The notes under the pieces are model-generated. The model was not told where the DNA came from and ran no database searches. It worked only from the letters and a program-made list of their open reading frames with translations. The translations under genes and the position numbers were made by a program. Shown here in pieces: positions 51,433-59,256 of a DNA stretch of 64,000 nt. The DNA is from Ignavibacteriales bacterium (lineage in GTDB: Bacteria > Bacteroidota > Ignavibacteria > Ignavibacteriales > Ignavibacteriaceae). Every line of letters begins with the position of its first letter. Position 1 is the stretch's first letter. Location of the stretch: positions 434,001-498,000 of the forward strand of contig DPRR01000029.1 in the NCBI GenBank assembly GCA_003538625.1, in the 5' to 3' direction.

Positions 51433-51729
51433 ATGACCGATAAAAAGAAGCTAAAAATAAAAATCTTTGATAAAGAGTATTCTCTGCTAGTAGAAAATGA
51501 AGAGATAGCAAAAGAGCTGGCTATTTACGTTAATAAAGTAATGGAAGAAACAAAAGACGAATTACCCGATCAGCCTTCCCAAACTATTGCTATTATCGCT
51601 TGTTTAAATATTGCATACGATTTATTTATAGAAAAAAATAAAAACCGTGAATTTCTAATTCAGGCCACGGATAAAATAAAGAGGATTAAGCTTCTTCTTA
51701 AAGAACCTGAAATGTCTGACCCATCTTAA
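51433..51729 (+). CDS. zapA: Cell division protein ZapA
   Basis: 98 residues from ATG 51433 (an ATG 24 bases earlier is also in frame but adds a non-conserved FDGVDNS). KLKIKIFDKEYSLLVENEEIAKELAIYVNKVMEE is the beta-alpha head and IAIIACLNIAYDLFIEKNKN leads into a C-terminal coiled coil. ZapA bundles FtsZ filaments at mid-cell. It is followed by a 6S-like RNA, the arrangement also found in E. coli (zapA-ssrS) and other bacteria. Length is normal. Confidence 0.9.
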   Translation: MTDKKKLKIKIFDKEYSLLVENEEIAKELAIYVNKVMEETKDELPDQPSQTIAIIACLNIAYDLFIEKNKNREFLIQATDKIKRIKLLLKEPEMSDPS

Positions 51730-51733
51730 AGTT

Positions 51734-51931
51734 TACCGCACTGCCGTTTTTTAATGAAAAACTAACAGTTGAATTAATTAGGGAGTGTGACCTTCGGAGC
51801 GTATTACAGGCCTCAGCTCAACTTGTTTGAGACTCTGACTTTTTTGTTGGAGCAGTGGAAGTAAAAAGCTTTCGAGCGCGTTCCCACTGTGCTTTATAGG
51901 GTTTTTCCTATTAGCCGCGGCAGTGTCGGTA
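51734..51931 (+). ncRNA. ssrS: 6S RNA (ssrS)
   Basis: The 198-base segment between zapA and rny is closed by a long-range helix: TACCGCACTGCCG at 51734-51746 pairs with CGGCAGTGTCGGTA at 51918-51931 with one bulge. Inside are further pairings, including GTGTGACC and TTCCCACTG-type strands around a large internal region and a GGAGCAGTGGAA/TTCCCACTG helix. This architecture (closing stem, central bubble, apical loop) and the position directly after zapA fit bacterial 6S RNA, which binds housekeeping RNA polymerase holoenzyme and lowers transcription in stationary phase. No protein frame covers it. Confidence 0.8.
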
Positions 51932-51960
51932 TTTAATTCCAAATACAGTACGGAGAAAAA

Positions 51961-53526
51961 ATGATGGATTTGATAATAATAATACCAATGGTTGTTGTTC
52001 TGATAGTTTTGTTCTTTTATTTAGGATGGATGTTCAATTCAAAAGTTGGAAAAAAAAGCATCGTTGCTGCTGAGGAAAAGGCAGAACAGGTTATTCAGGA
52101 TGCAAAGAAGGAAGCCGCGAACTTAAAGCGTGAAAAACTTCTTGAGGTAAAAGATGAATGGTACAAGAAAAAAATTGAATTCGACACTGAAATAAATCAG
52201 AAGAAACAAAAGCTGTCTAATCTCGAAAAACAGATTCAACAAAGAGAAGAGAACAGCGAAAAGAAATTTGATCTAGTTCTTCAAAAAGAAAAAGATTTAA
52301 GAAAACTTGAAAAGCAGCTTCAGGATTTAAAAGTCAGTCTTGATGATAAATCAGTTGAAATTAAAAAACTTGAAGTGGAACAAAACGATAAACTGGAAAA
52401 AATTTCCGGTCTTACCTCCGAAGAAGCAAAAAAAATGCTTGCAGAAAATATGGTTAACCAGGCAAAAGTTGATGCTGCACAAACCATAAAAGAGATTCAT
52501 GACAGAGCTAAACTGGATGCAAAAAAAGAAGCTCAAAAAATTATTGTTCAGGCTATTCAAAGAACTGCGGCTGACTATTCAATTGAAACAACAGTTTCAG
52601 TTGTACAAATTCAAAATGATGAAATGAAAGGTAGAATAATTGGTAAGGAAGGACGTAACATTCGTGCCTTTGAATCTGCTACCGGTGTTGATGTAATTGT
52701 TGATGATACTCCTGAAGCTGTAATACTATCTTCTTTTGATCAATTCAGAAGAGAAATTGCAAGAATTTCTTTAGAGAGATTAATTTCTGACGGAAGAATT
52801 CATCCGGCAAGAATTGAAGAAGTTGTGGAAAAAGTTACGACTGAACTGGAAGAAGAAATCCAGCGTGAAGGTGAAAATACAATTTTACAACTAGGTCTGC
52901 ATAATATGCATGCTGAATTAATTAAGCATATTGGTAAGATGAAATACCGTTCCAGTTATGGACAAAATCTTTTACAGCACAGTGTAGAAGTTGCATATCT
53001 AACGGGAATAATGGCGTCTGAATTAGGGTTAGATCCCGTAATGGCAAAAAGAGCAGGTTTGCTGCACGATGTTGGCAAAACAGTTGACAAGAGTATCGAA
53101 GGTCCTCACGCATTGCTTGGTTATGATTTGACGAAGAAGTATAAAGAGCATGCAATCGTTGTTAATGCCGTTGGATCGCATCACGAAGATATCGAAATGG
53201 AACATCCGATTGCTGCATTGGTGCAGTCTGCAGATGCTATAAGCGGCGCAAGACCCGGTGCAAGACGTGAACCGCTGGAAAGTTATGTAAAACGTCTTGA
53301 GAATTTAGAGCAACTTGCAAAATCTTTTGAGGGTGTAGCAAAAACATATGCAATTCAAGCTGGCAGAGAAATACGAGTTGTAGTTGAACACGATAAAGTG
53401 GATGATGCAAGTGCAGATAGATTAGCAAGAGAAATTGCGCAAAAAATTGAAGAGGAAATGGATTACCCGGGACAAATAAAAGTTGTTGTGATTAGAGAAG
53501 TTAGAAAAATAGGTTACGCAAAATAA
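51961..53526 (+). CDS. rny: Ribonuclease Y
   Basis: 521 residues: an N-terminal membrane anchor (about 4-24), a long coiled coil (35-190), a KH domain with GRIIGKEGRNIRAFESATGV (about 225-244) and an HD domain with HSVEVAYLTGIMASEL and GLLHDVGKTVDK (about 340-375). A C-terminal segment (VVVIREVRKIGYAK) completes the chain. It is a membrane-associated endonuclease that starts mRNA turnover. It lies 30 bp after the 6S RNA and has a strong hairpin terminator formed by a repeat unit. Confidence 0.96.
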   Translation: MMDLIIIIPMVVVLIVLFFYLGWMFNSKVGKKSIVAAEEKAEQVIQDAKKEAANLKREKLLEVKDEWYKKKIEFDTEINQKKQKLSNLEKQIQQREENSEKKFDLVLQKEKDLRKLEKQLQDLKVSLDDKSVEIKKLEVEQNDKLEKISGLTSEEAKKMLAENMVNQAKVDAAQTIKEIHDRAKLDAKKEAQKIIVQAIQRTAADYSIETTVSVVQIQNDEMKGRIIGKEGRNIRAFESATGVDVIVDDTPEAVILSSFDQFRREIARISLERLISDGRIHPARIEEVVEKVTTELEEEIQREGENTILQLGLHNMHAELIKHIGKMKYRSSYGQNLLQHSVEVAYLTGIMASELGLDPVMAKRAGLLHDVGKTVDKSIEGPHALLGYDLTKKYKEHAIVVNAVGSHHEDIEMEHPIAALVQSADAISGARPGARREPLESYVKRLENLEQLAKSFEGVAKTYAIQAGREIRVVVEHDKVDDASADRLAREIAQKIEEEMDYPGQIKVVVIREVRKIGYAK

Positions 53527-53553
53527 TTTTTATTACGACTTTGTTCTTTTAAT

Positions 53554-53595
53554 AAATGTCACACTGAATTCGTCGAGGTGTGACATTTTTATTTA
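53554..53595 (+). terminator. Terminator of rny formed by a REP-type repeat
   Basis: Perfect 11-bp stem AAATGTCACAC (53554-53564) and GTGTGACATTT (53578-53588) followed by TTATTTAT. The 13-base loop TGAATTCGTCGAG is a variant of the intergenic CTGAGCTTGTCGAAG repeat family. Confidence 0.8.
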
Positions 53596-53649
53596 TAGTC
53601 ATCCTTCGAAGGATTACTTTCCGAGTTGGATTAAATTAGAAAGTTTACT

Positions 53650-54234
53650 ATGAAAATTGCAATAACCGGAAACATTGGCTCGGGTAAAAGTACGTTTACA
53701 AAATTTGCTGAAGATGCACATTTCCCCGTACTGAGAGCTGATGATATTTCTAAAGAAATATTGGCGGGCGATGAAAAAGTTCATCAGTTAGTGATTAAAG
53801 AATTTGGAAACGATGCATTTGTAAATGGTAAGCCTGATAAAAACTTTTTAGCTGATGAAGTTTTTAACAATCCGGATAAGCTTCAAAAATTAGAAAAAAT
53901 TTTACACCCAAGAGTGATAAAATCATTAGAAAAATCTTCCACTGATCTGTTAAAAAATAACAAAGTGATTTTCATTGAAGCTGCATTGATATACGAAGCA
54001 GATATGGAAGATATGTTCGATTATGTTGTGTTAATTACTTCAGAAAGAAATTTAAGGCTTACAAGAAAAATTAAATCAGGAATCACAGAAGAAGATTTTA
54101 TCAAAAGAGAATTAAATCAAATTTCTGAGGAAGAAAAAAAGAAACGCGCAGATTTTATTTTTTCTAATGATACTTCCATACAAGATTTGAAAATGAAATT
54201 TAAACTGCTCTTATTAACATTAGGAATTAAATAG
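53650..54234 (+). CDS. coaE: Dephospho-CoA kinase
   Basis: A 194-residue P-loop kinase: GNIGSGKST at residues 7-15, the LRADDISKEIL segment that binds dephospho-CoA, HPRVIKSL, VIFIEAALIYEADMEDMFDYVVLIT (Walker B-like) and the late KKRADFIFSNDTSIQDL block. It phosphorylates the ribose 3'-OH of dephospho-CoA, the last step of CoA synthesis. It lies 120 bp after rny, beyond the terminator, so it likely has its own promoter. A repeat element follows it. Confidence 0.93.
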   Translation: MKIAITGNIGSGKSTFTKFAEDAHFPVLRADDISKEILAGDEKVHQLVIKEFGNDAFVNGKPDKNFLADEVFNNPDKLQKLEKILHPRVIKSLEKSSTDLLKNNKVIFIEAALIYEADMEDMFDYVVLITSERNLRLTRKIKSGITEEDFIKRELNQISEEEKKKRADFIFSNDTSIQDLKMKFKLLLLTLGIK

Positions 54235-54239
54235 TGTTT

Positions 54240-54350
54240 CTGTCATTGCGAATCCCCGATTCATCGGGGTGAAGCAATCTGCTAAGCTTTTATGAAATAA
54301 ATTAAAGATTGCTTTGCTCGAAGACTTACTCGCAATGATCTCAGTAATAA
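54240..54350. repeat. Inverted repeat element (CATTGCGA family)
   Basis: GTCATTGCGAATCCC...GTGAAGCAATCT at the left faces AGATTGCTTTGCTCGAAG...ACTCGCAATGA at the right, so the unit is a large imperfect hairpin. An inner CCCCGATTCATCGGGG hairpin lies in the left arm. It separates coaE from the proline dehydrogenase gene. Confidence 0.75.
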
Positions 54351-54416
54351 AAATCTTTTTTTTATTCCATCAATAAAATACACTAAATTTGGAAAGCAAT
54401 TTTAAAGGAGTTTGTT

Positions 54417-55322
54417 GTGGACGCTTTCAATAATCTTATCGTTCGTGTTGTTCAATTATTGCCTAAGCCGGTAGTTGGATTCTTTTCAAAAAAATATATA
54501 GCAGGGGAAACACTTCAGGATGCAGTTGATTTTGTAAAAAAATTAAACTCAAAAGGTATCTATGCAACAATGGATGTGCTTGGTGAATCTGTTGCAAATA
54601 AAGAGGAATCAATAAAGTGTAAGAATGAGGCGCTGGAAGTTTTAGAAGCAATCGAAAAAAATAAATTGATGGCAAACCTTTCCATCAAACCAACACAAAT
54701 GGGTTTAGCAATTGATGAACAATTTGCTTTTGAACAAATTCTTGAGCTGGTAAAGAAAGCTGCAGAATACAAAAATTTTGTGCGTATTGATATGGAAGAT
54801 TCGCCGTTTACCGATAAAACAATAAATCTTTATAAAAAAATTTATGAAAAGTACAAAAATGTTGGTATTGTAATTCAGGCATATATGCGCAGATCTATTG
54901 ATGATGTTGTAACTCTAAATAAAATTGGTACAAACTATAGATTATGTAAAGGAATTTATGTTGAACCTGCTTCCATAGCTTACAAGGATAAACAGGAAGT
55001 CCGTGAAAATTATTTAAAGCTGCTTGATGTAATGTTTAAAGATGGGAATTATGTTGGAATTGCTACTCACGATAAACCATTAATTGATGCCGCATATTCC
55101 CGTATTAAAAATCAAAATATTCCAAAAGATAAATTTGAATTTCAGATGCTGCTTGGCGTTCGGGAAGACTTGCGTGATAAAATAAATGCCGACGGTTACA
55201 AGATCAGAATCTACGTGCCATTTGGTAAGGATTGGTACGCCTATTCGGTTAGAAGATTAAAAGAAAATCCTTCTGTTGCAGGAACAATTGCTAAAAGCTT
55301 TTTAACTTTTGGAAGAAGATGA
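54417..55322 (+). CDS. Proline dehydrogenase
   Basis: A 301-residue TIM-barrel flavoenzyme (monofunctional PRODH type). The GTG start at 54417 has a strong AAAGGAG six bases upstream. ATMDVLGESV, NLSIKPTQMGLAIDE, FVRIDMEDSPFTDKTI, VGIVIQAYMRRSIDDV, LCKGIYVEP, GIATHDKPLIDAA and FQMLLGVREDL with YVPFGKDWYAYSVRRLKENP are the expected barrel motifs that hold FAD and proline. It oxidises proline to pyrroline-5-carboxylate. The stop overlaps the tsaD start by four bases (ATGA). Confidence 0.93.
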   Translation: MDAFNNLIVRVVQLLPKPVVGFFSKKYIAGETLQDAVDFVKKLNSKGIYATMDVLGESVANKEESIKCKNEALEVLEAIEKNKLMANLSIKPTQMGLAIDEQFAFEQILELVKKAAEYKNFVRIDMEDSPFTDKTINLYKKIYEKYKNVGIVIQAYMRRSIDDVVTLNKIGTNYRLCKGIYVEPASIAYKDKQEVRENYLKLLDVMFKDGNYVGIATHDKPLIDAAYSRIKNQNIPKDKFEFQMLLGVREDLRDKINADGYKIRIYVPFGKDWYAYSVRRLKENPSVAGTIAKSFLTFGRR

Positions 55323-56353
55323 TTGTTTTAGGAATTGAAAGTTCTTGTGATGAAACTTCTGTTGCGGTGTTGAAAAAAGAAGAGTTAACTGCCAATCTAA
55401 TTGCTTCACAGGATTTCCATACAAAATATGGCGGAGTTGTACCTGAATTATCAAGTCGTGCGCATCTGCAAATAATTAATCCTTTAGTTAAAGATGCATT
55501 AAAAAAATCTAACATAGAATTGAACGACGTCGATTTGATTGCCGCTACTGCTGGTCCGGGATTAATTGGTGCTTTGCTTGTTGGATTAACTTATGCAAAA
55601 GGTTTAGCGTTTGGAATGGGTAAACCATTCATCGGAGTTAACCATATAGAAGGACATATTTTTTCAGGATTTTTAATGCCGCAAAAACCTGAGTTTCCAT
55701 TTTTATGTTTGGTTGTTTCCGGTGGACATACACTATTACTATTAGTAAAAAGTTTTACAGAAATTTATAAACTCGGCAGCACAGTTGATGATGCGGCAGG
55801 TGAAGCATTTGATAAAGTTGCAAAGCTGCTTGGTTTAGGTTATCCGGGCGGACCAAAAATACAAAATGCTGCTTTACAAGGTGATGGAAACAAAATTGAT
55901 TTTCCTGTTTCTGATTTAAAACAAATATTAAATTTTTCTTTTAGCGGATTAAAAACGGCTGTGCTTCGTTATGTTCAATCGCAGGGCGGAGTTGATAAAT
56001 TATCATTACAGAATAAAAATGATATTGCAGCCTCGTTTCAGGTTGCTGCTGTTAAAGCTTTAACACGAAATGTAAAACGCGCTTTAGAATTATACGATGT
56101 TAAAACAATTTCTGTAGTTGGCGGAGTTGCCGCTAATGCTCATCTAAAATCAGAAATAACGAGGCTTGCAGAAAAATATAAAAAGAGTATTGTTATTCCT
56201 GATCTTCAATTCTGTGGTGATAATGCTGCTATGATTGCATTCAGAGCAAAATCGCTTTACGAAAATGGAGTTAGAGATACTCTTTCCTGTAAACCTTTTC
56301 CTGCGTTGAGTGAGAATCATTTTTTGGAGATTAGTGAGTTAGCAAGTATTTAA
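55319..56353 (+). CDS. tsaD: tRNA N6-adenosine threonylcarbamoyltransferase
   Basis: 344 residues: LGIESSCDETSVAVL at the start, KYGGVVPELSSRAHLQII, AATAGPGLIGALLVG, the metal site HIEGH near residue 109-113 (VNHIEGHIFSGF) and the ATP-binding VVSGGHTLLLLV, AAGEAFDKVAKLLGLGYPGGP and VVGGVAANAHL with FCGDNAAMIA. It transfers threonylcarbamoyl to A37 of ANN-decoding tRNAs. It overlaps the proline dehydrogenase by four bases. A CCCTCTCCTT hairpin follows the gene. Confidence 0.97.
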   Translation: MIVLGIESSCDETSVAVLKKEELTANLIASQDFHTKYGGVVPELSSRAHLQIINPLVKDALKKSNIELNDVDLIAATAGPGLIGALLVGLTYAKGLAFGMGKPFIGVNHIEGHIFSGFLMPQKPEFPFLCLVVSGGHTLLLLVKSFTEIYKLGSTVDDAAGEAFDKVAKLLGLGYPGGPKIQNAALQGDGNKIDFPVSDLKQILNFSFSGLKTAVLRYVQSQGGVDKLSLQNKNDIAASFQVAAVKALTRNVKRALELYDVKTISVVGGVAANAHLKSEITRLAEKYKKSIVIPDLQFCGDNAAMIAFRAKSLYENGVRDTLSCKPFPALSENHFLEISELASI

Positions 56354-56367
56354 ACCTCACCCTTAAT

Positions 56368-56390
56368 CCCTCTCCTTGTTAAGGAGAGGG
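56368..56390 (+). terminator. Possible terminator after tsaD
   Basis: Perfect 10-bp stem CCCTCTCCTT/AAGGAGAGGG with GTT loop, followed by AAATTTGG rather than a T-run. It may be a repeat-type hairpin rather than a true terminator. Confidence 0.5.
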
Positions 56391-56460
56391 AAATTTGGAA
56401 CCCTTCTCCTTAATAAGTCGAAGATCCCGATTCCGGGATATAAAGCGCGGATGAGTTCGG

Positions 56461-56670
56461 TTCTGGATATTAAGAATACGCGTCAATGACTGTAGAGCCC
56501 TATTCTGAATTTCACGAATGCCACCCTGAAGCTTCAAAGTCCTATTCTTGATTTCACGAATGCCATTTAAACGCTTCAAAGCCCTTTTCTGGAATTTACG
56601 AATACGTGCCTGAATGTTCAGTGGCCTATTCCGGATTTTACGAATGCAATTTTGAAGATTTTAAGCATTT
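56461..56670 (-). repeat. Five 42-bp tandem repeats, open on the minus strand
   Basis: Units start at 56461, 56503, 56545, 56587 and 56629, each TTCTGRATTTYACGAATGC-like on the plus strand. On the minus strand all five read through as a degenerate 14-residue motif, IR-K/E-I-x-N-R-x-L-x4. No start codon or ribosome-binding site covers the whole array, and a stop lies just before it, so a protein is not claimed. Confidence 0.8.
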
Positions 56671-56789
56671 CTGGTAATGTTAAAATCGCTTATTGTTTTT
56701 GTTCTTCAGATGATGATATCAAATTTTTGCTCGCTTAATCTCACTCAATTCCTTTATATTGCAACCACTAAATAAGCAAAGAACATACA

Positions 56790-57242
56790 ATGAAAACAAA
56801 AAACACAAACTGGAAAAAAGGTGCAGGCAAATTAGGAGTATTAACTCCGCTGTTAGGTTCGTGGCAGGCAAAAACAGATTCACCTATGGGTAAAGTTAGT
56901 TGTACACGCACATTTACAAAAATTCTTGGAGGCAAATATATTCATCTTGTTGCAAAATGGGAGTTTGGTAAAAAAATCTACGAAGAGTTTGCTGTTTACG
57001 GAGTAAAGGATAATAAACTTTCATTCTGGTCATTCACTTCAGATGGAAAGAGATCTGAAGGTGTTATCGCAGATGGCAAAGATGTACATCCAAATGCTAT
57101 TGCCTTTGAAGCACAAATGCCCACAGGTCTCGCACGAATGATTTACTGGCCTAATGAAGACGGCAGCATTAGCTGGGCAGTAGAAGCAAAAAATAAAAAA
57201 GGATGGAAGCGGTTTACACAACATAAATATCTTCCGCAATAA
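56790..57242 (+). CDS. DUF1579-like hypothetical protein
   Basis: 150 residues. KLGVLTPLLGSWQAKTDSPMGKVSCTRTFTKILGGKYIHLVAKWEFG is a lipocalin-like start, with later WSFTSDGKRSEGVIADG and AIAFEAQMPTGLARMIYW. This pattern (GxW, tight strand-turn repeats) resembles DUF1579/THAP4-like beta-barrel proteins of unknown role; some bind small molecules. It lacks a signal peptide and so is probably cytoplasmic. It sits before a methyltransferase gene (40 bp) with which it may share a message. The family match is tentative. Confidence 0.5.
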   Translation: MKTKNTNWKKGAGKLGVLTPLLGSWQAKTDSPMGKVSCTRTFTKILGGKYIHLVAKWEFGKKIYEEFAVYGVKDNKLSFWSFTSDGKRSEGVIADGKDVHPNAIAFEAQMPTGLARMIYWPNEDGSISWAVEAKNKKGWKRFTQHKYLPQ

Positions 57243-57282
57243 ATTAATCCGCTAATTTTAGAAACATACTAGGTAACACAAT

Positions 57283-57885
57283 TTGAGTAACGATTATTTT
57301 AAACTAAAAGCAGAAAGCTATGATAACGATGCAAAGCGGGTTTCTAATGTAGATAATATTGCTAATTCTATTTTAAGCAGCATCCCGTTTAATAAAAATA
57401 TGCACATTATGGATTTCGGCAGCGGTACAGGTTTACTGTTAGAGAGAGTGGCGCCGTTTGTAAAAAAAATAACTGCGGTTGATGTTTCGGATGCAATGTG
57501 TAAACAGTTAAATGAAAAAATAAAAAACCTGGATTGTGAAGTTGAAATTCTTCAACTGGATTTAACAAAAACAAAATTGGATATTAAGTTTGATGGAATA
57601 ATTTCATCATTAACAATGCATCATATAGAAGATACTCAATCAATGTTTAATGATTTTTATGCAATGTTAAATGATAACGGCGTAATTGCAATTGCTGATC
57701 TTGATACTGAAGATGGAAGTTTCCATACTGATGATACAAGAGTTTTTCATTTTGGATTTGATAGGAAAGCATTCGAGGATAAGGCTATTGCCGCCGGATT
57801 TAAGAATATTAAAATTATAACTGCAAGTATTGATGAAAAACCACACGGTAATTATCCGGTGTTTTTGCTAATTGGAAATAAGTAA
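57283..57885 (+). CDS. Class I SAM-dependent methyltransferase
   Basis: A 200-residue protein starting at TTG 57283. IMDFGSGTGLLLERV is motif I for SAM, ITAVDVSDAMCKQL holds the acidic ribose-binding residue and FDGIISSLTMHHIED is the post-motif region typical of UbiE/small-molecule methyltransferases. It is likely to methylate a small molecule; the C-terminal half is too short to define the substrate. It follows the DUF1579-like gene by 40 bp. A 115-bp gap separates it from mltG. Confidence 0.8.
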   Translation: MSNDYFKLKAESYDNDAKRVSNVDNIANSILSSIPFNKNMHIMDFGSGTGLLLERVAPFVKKITAVDVSDAMCKQLNEKIKNLDCEVEILQLDLTKTKLDIKFDGIISSLTMHHIEDTQSMFNDFYAMLNDNGVIAIADLDTEDGSFHTDDTRVFHFGFDRKAFEDKAIAAGFKNIKIITASIDEKPHGNYPVFLLIGNK

Positions 57886-58000
57886 TGACTGATTACTTAA
57901 AATTATCTGCACAAAACTTTGGATGAATAATTCCGTTCAACTGCTTTATATTTCAAACTGAAATTAAAAAACACTCTCACAATGCAATCTTTAAAAATAT

Positions 58001-59032
58001 TTGTCATTAAAAGTATCTAACATATTCAGTAAACTTCAGTGGGCTGTAGTTACATCAGTATTTGTTGCGATAGTAGTAATTGGGTATATAACCTTTTTTA
58101 CATCCAACCATTTTGATAAACCAACACCGTTTACATTTGAAATTAAAGATGGCGAATCATTTACCAGCGTAACAGAAAGACTTTACGAGCAATCCATTAT
58201 TCCAAGCAAGTTTAACTTTAAGGTTGCAGGATTTATTTATGGAGCACAGTCTAAAATAAAAGCCGCAAGGTATAAAATTCCTAATGACATAAGCTATTTA
58301 GATTTAATTGATTTATTTGTTAACGGTCCCGCAGATTATTTAAGGGCTATCAGAATAAATGATGGACAAACATTAAAATGGCTTGGTGCAAAAGTTAGAA
58401 GAGATCTTAAAATAGATTCATCTGCATTTGTAAATCTTGCAACAGATAAAGAGTTTATAAAATCATTAGGATTAAATGAACCATCGATGGAAGGATATTT
58501 ATTTTCAAAAACATATAAGCTTTATGAAAATTCTTCTCCCGAAGAAGCTATAAAAATATTTTACAATAGCTTTAAAGAATTTTTTAATGATTCATTAAAA
58601 CAGAGAGCAAAAAAAATTGGCTTTACAGTGGACCAGGTTATAACCTTGGCTTCAATAATAAAAGGTGAAACAGATCTTGTTGAAGAAATGCCGACTATAT
58701 CAGGAGTTTATCATAACAGGTTAAGAATTGGTATGCGTTTACAGGCTGATCCAACAATACAATATTTATTGCCGGGTGGATGGAGAAGATTAACCTACGA
58801 TGATCTTAGAATTGAATCTCCATACAATACATATAAATATTCCGGTTTACCTCCCGGTCCAATTAACAATCCGGGAAAAGCTGCAATAATGGCAGCACTT
58901 TATCCGGAAAAGAATAATTATTTGTATTTTGTAGCCAACGGAAAAGGGGGACATAGATTTTCCAAAACATATTCAGAACATTTAAAGAATATAACACTTT
59001 ACAGAAAATGGTTAAACGAACAGAACAAGTGA
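58001..59032 (+). CDS. mltG: Endolytic murein transglycosylase
   Basis: 343 residues from TTG 58001. One N-terminal membrane helix (about 14-34) is followed by a LysM-like segment and the YceG domain. ITLASIIKGETDLVEEMPTISGVYHNRLRIGMRLQADPTIQYLL contains the catalytic Glu near residue 222, and YNTYKYSGLPPGPINNPG the substrate loop. It cuts nascent glycan strands at the inner membrane and so limits their length. The 3' end overlaps the longest frame of the next gene by 25 bases. The TTG start has no close ATG competitor in frame. Confidence 0.93.
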   Translation: MSLKVSNIFSKLQWAVVTSVFVAIVVIGYITFFTSNHFDKPTPFTFEIKDGESFTSVTERLYEQSIIPSKFNFKVAGFIYGAQSKIKAARYKIPNDISYLDLIDLFVNGPADYLRAIRINDGQTLKWLGAKVRRDLKIDSSAFVNLATDKEFIKSLGLNEPSMEGYLFSKTYKLYENSSPEEAIKIFYNSFKEFFNDSLKQRAKKIGFTVDQVITLASIIKGETDLVEEMPTISGVYHNRLRIGMRLQADPTIQYLLPGGWRRLTYDDLRIESPYNTYKYSGLPPGPINNPGKAAIMAALYPEKNNYLYFVANGKGGHRFSKTYSEHLKNITLYRKWLNEQNK

Positions 59033-59061
59033 TTTCTAAAGTAACAGTTGAAAAATTCAAA

Positions 59062-59240
59062 AGTCATCCTGAGCTTGTAGAAGGATGTGACTATTTTAGT
59101 CCATTCACACTTCGACAGGCTCAGTGTGACAATATGATTTTAGAAAATAATTTGTGTCATTTCGACCAGAGGGAGAAATCTGTTTTTCATAAATGCAAAA
59201 GATTTCTCAGTCGAAGACTCCTTCGAAATGACAGACTGTT
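59062..59240. repeat. Block of palindromic repeats between mltG and the lipoprotein gene
   Basis: A GTCATCCTGAGCTTGTAGAA unit (59063-59090) faces an inverted ACTTCGACAGGCTCAGTGTG unit (59107-59130). Next comes CATTTCGACCAGAGGGAGAA (59158-59178) with its inverted partner TTCTCAGTCGAAGACTCCTT (59203-59227). The second pair is the same as the core of the MITE-like element at 22439-22514. Confidence 0.85.
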
Positions 59241-59256
59241 TTATTTCAAACGACCA

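Larger units (their letters stand above)
56354..56789. other. Intergenic region: hairpin and 42-bp tandem repeats
   Basis: A CCCTCTCCTTGTTAAGGAGAGGG hairpin at 56368-56390 is close to the tsaD stop and may end transcription. 56461-56670 holds five 42-bp units. 56671-56789 has nothing that I recognise and must contain the promoter of the next gene. Confidence 0.65.

Noticed and set aside
58863..59060. Minus-strand frame over the end of mltG
   Set aside because: Shadow of mltG; codon pattern fits the plus strand.
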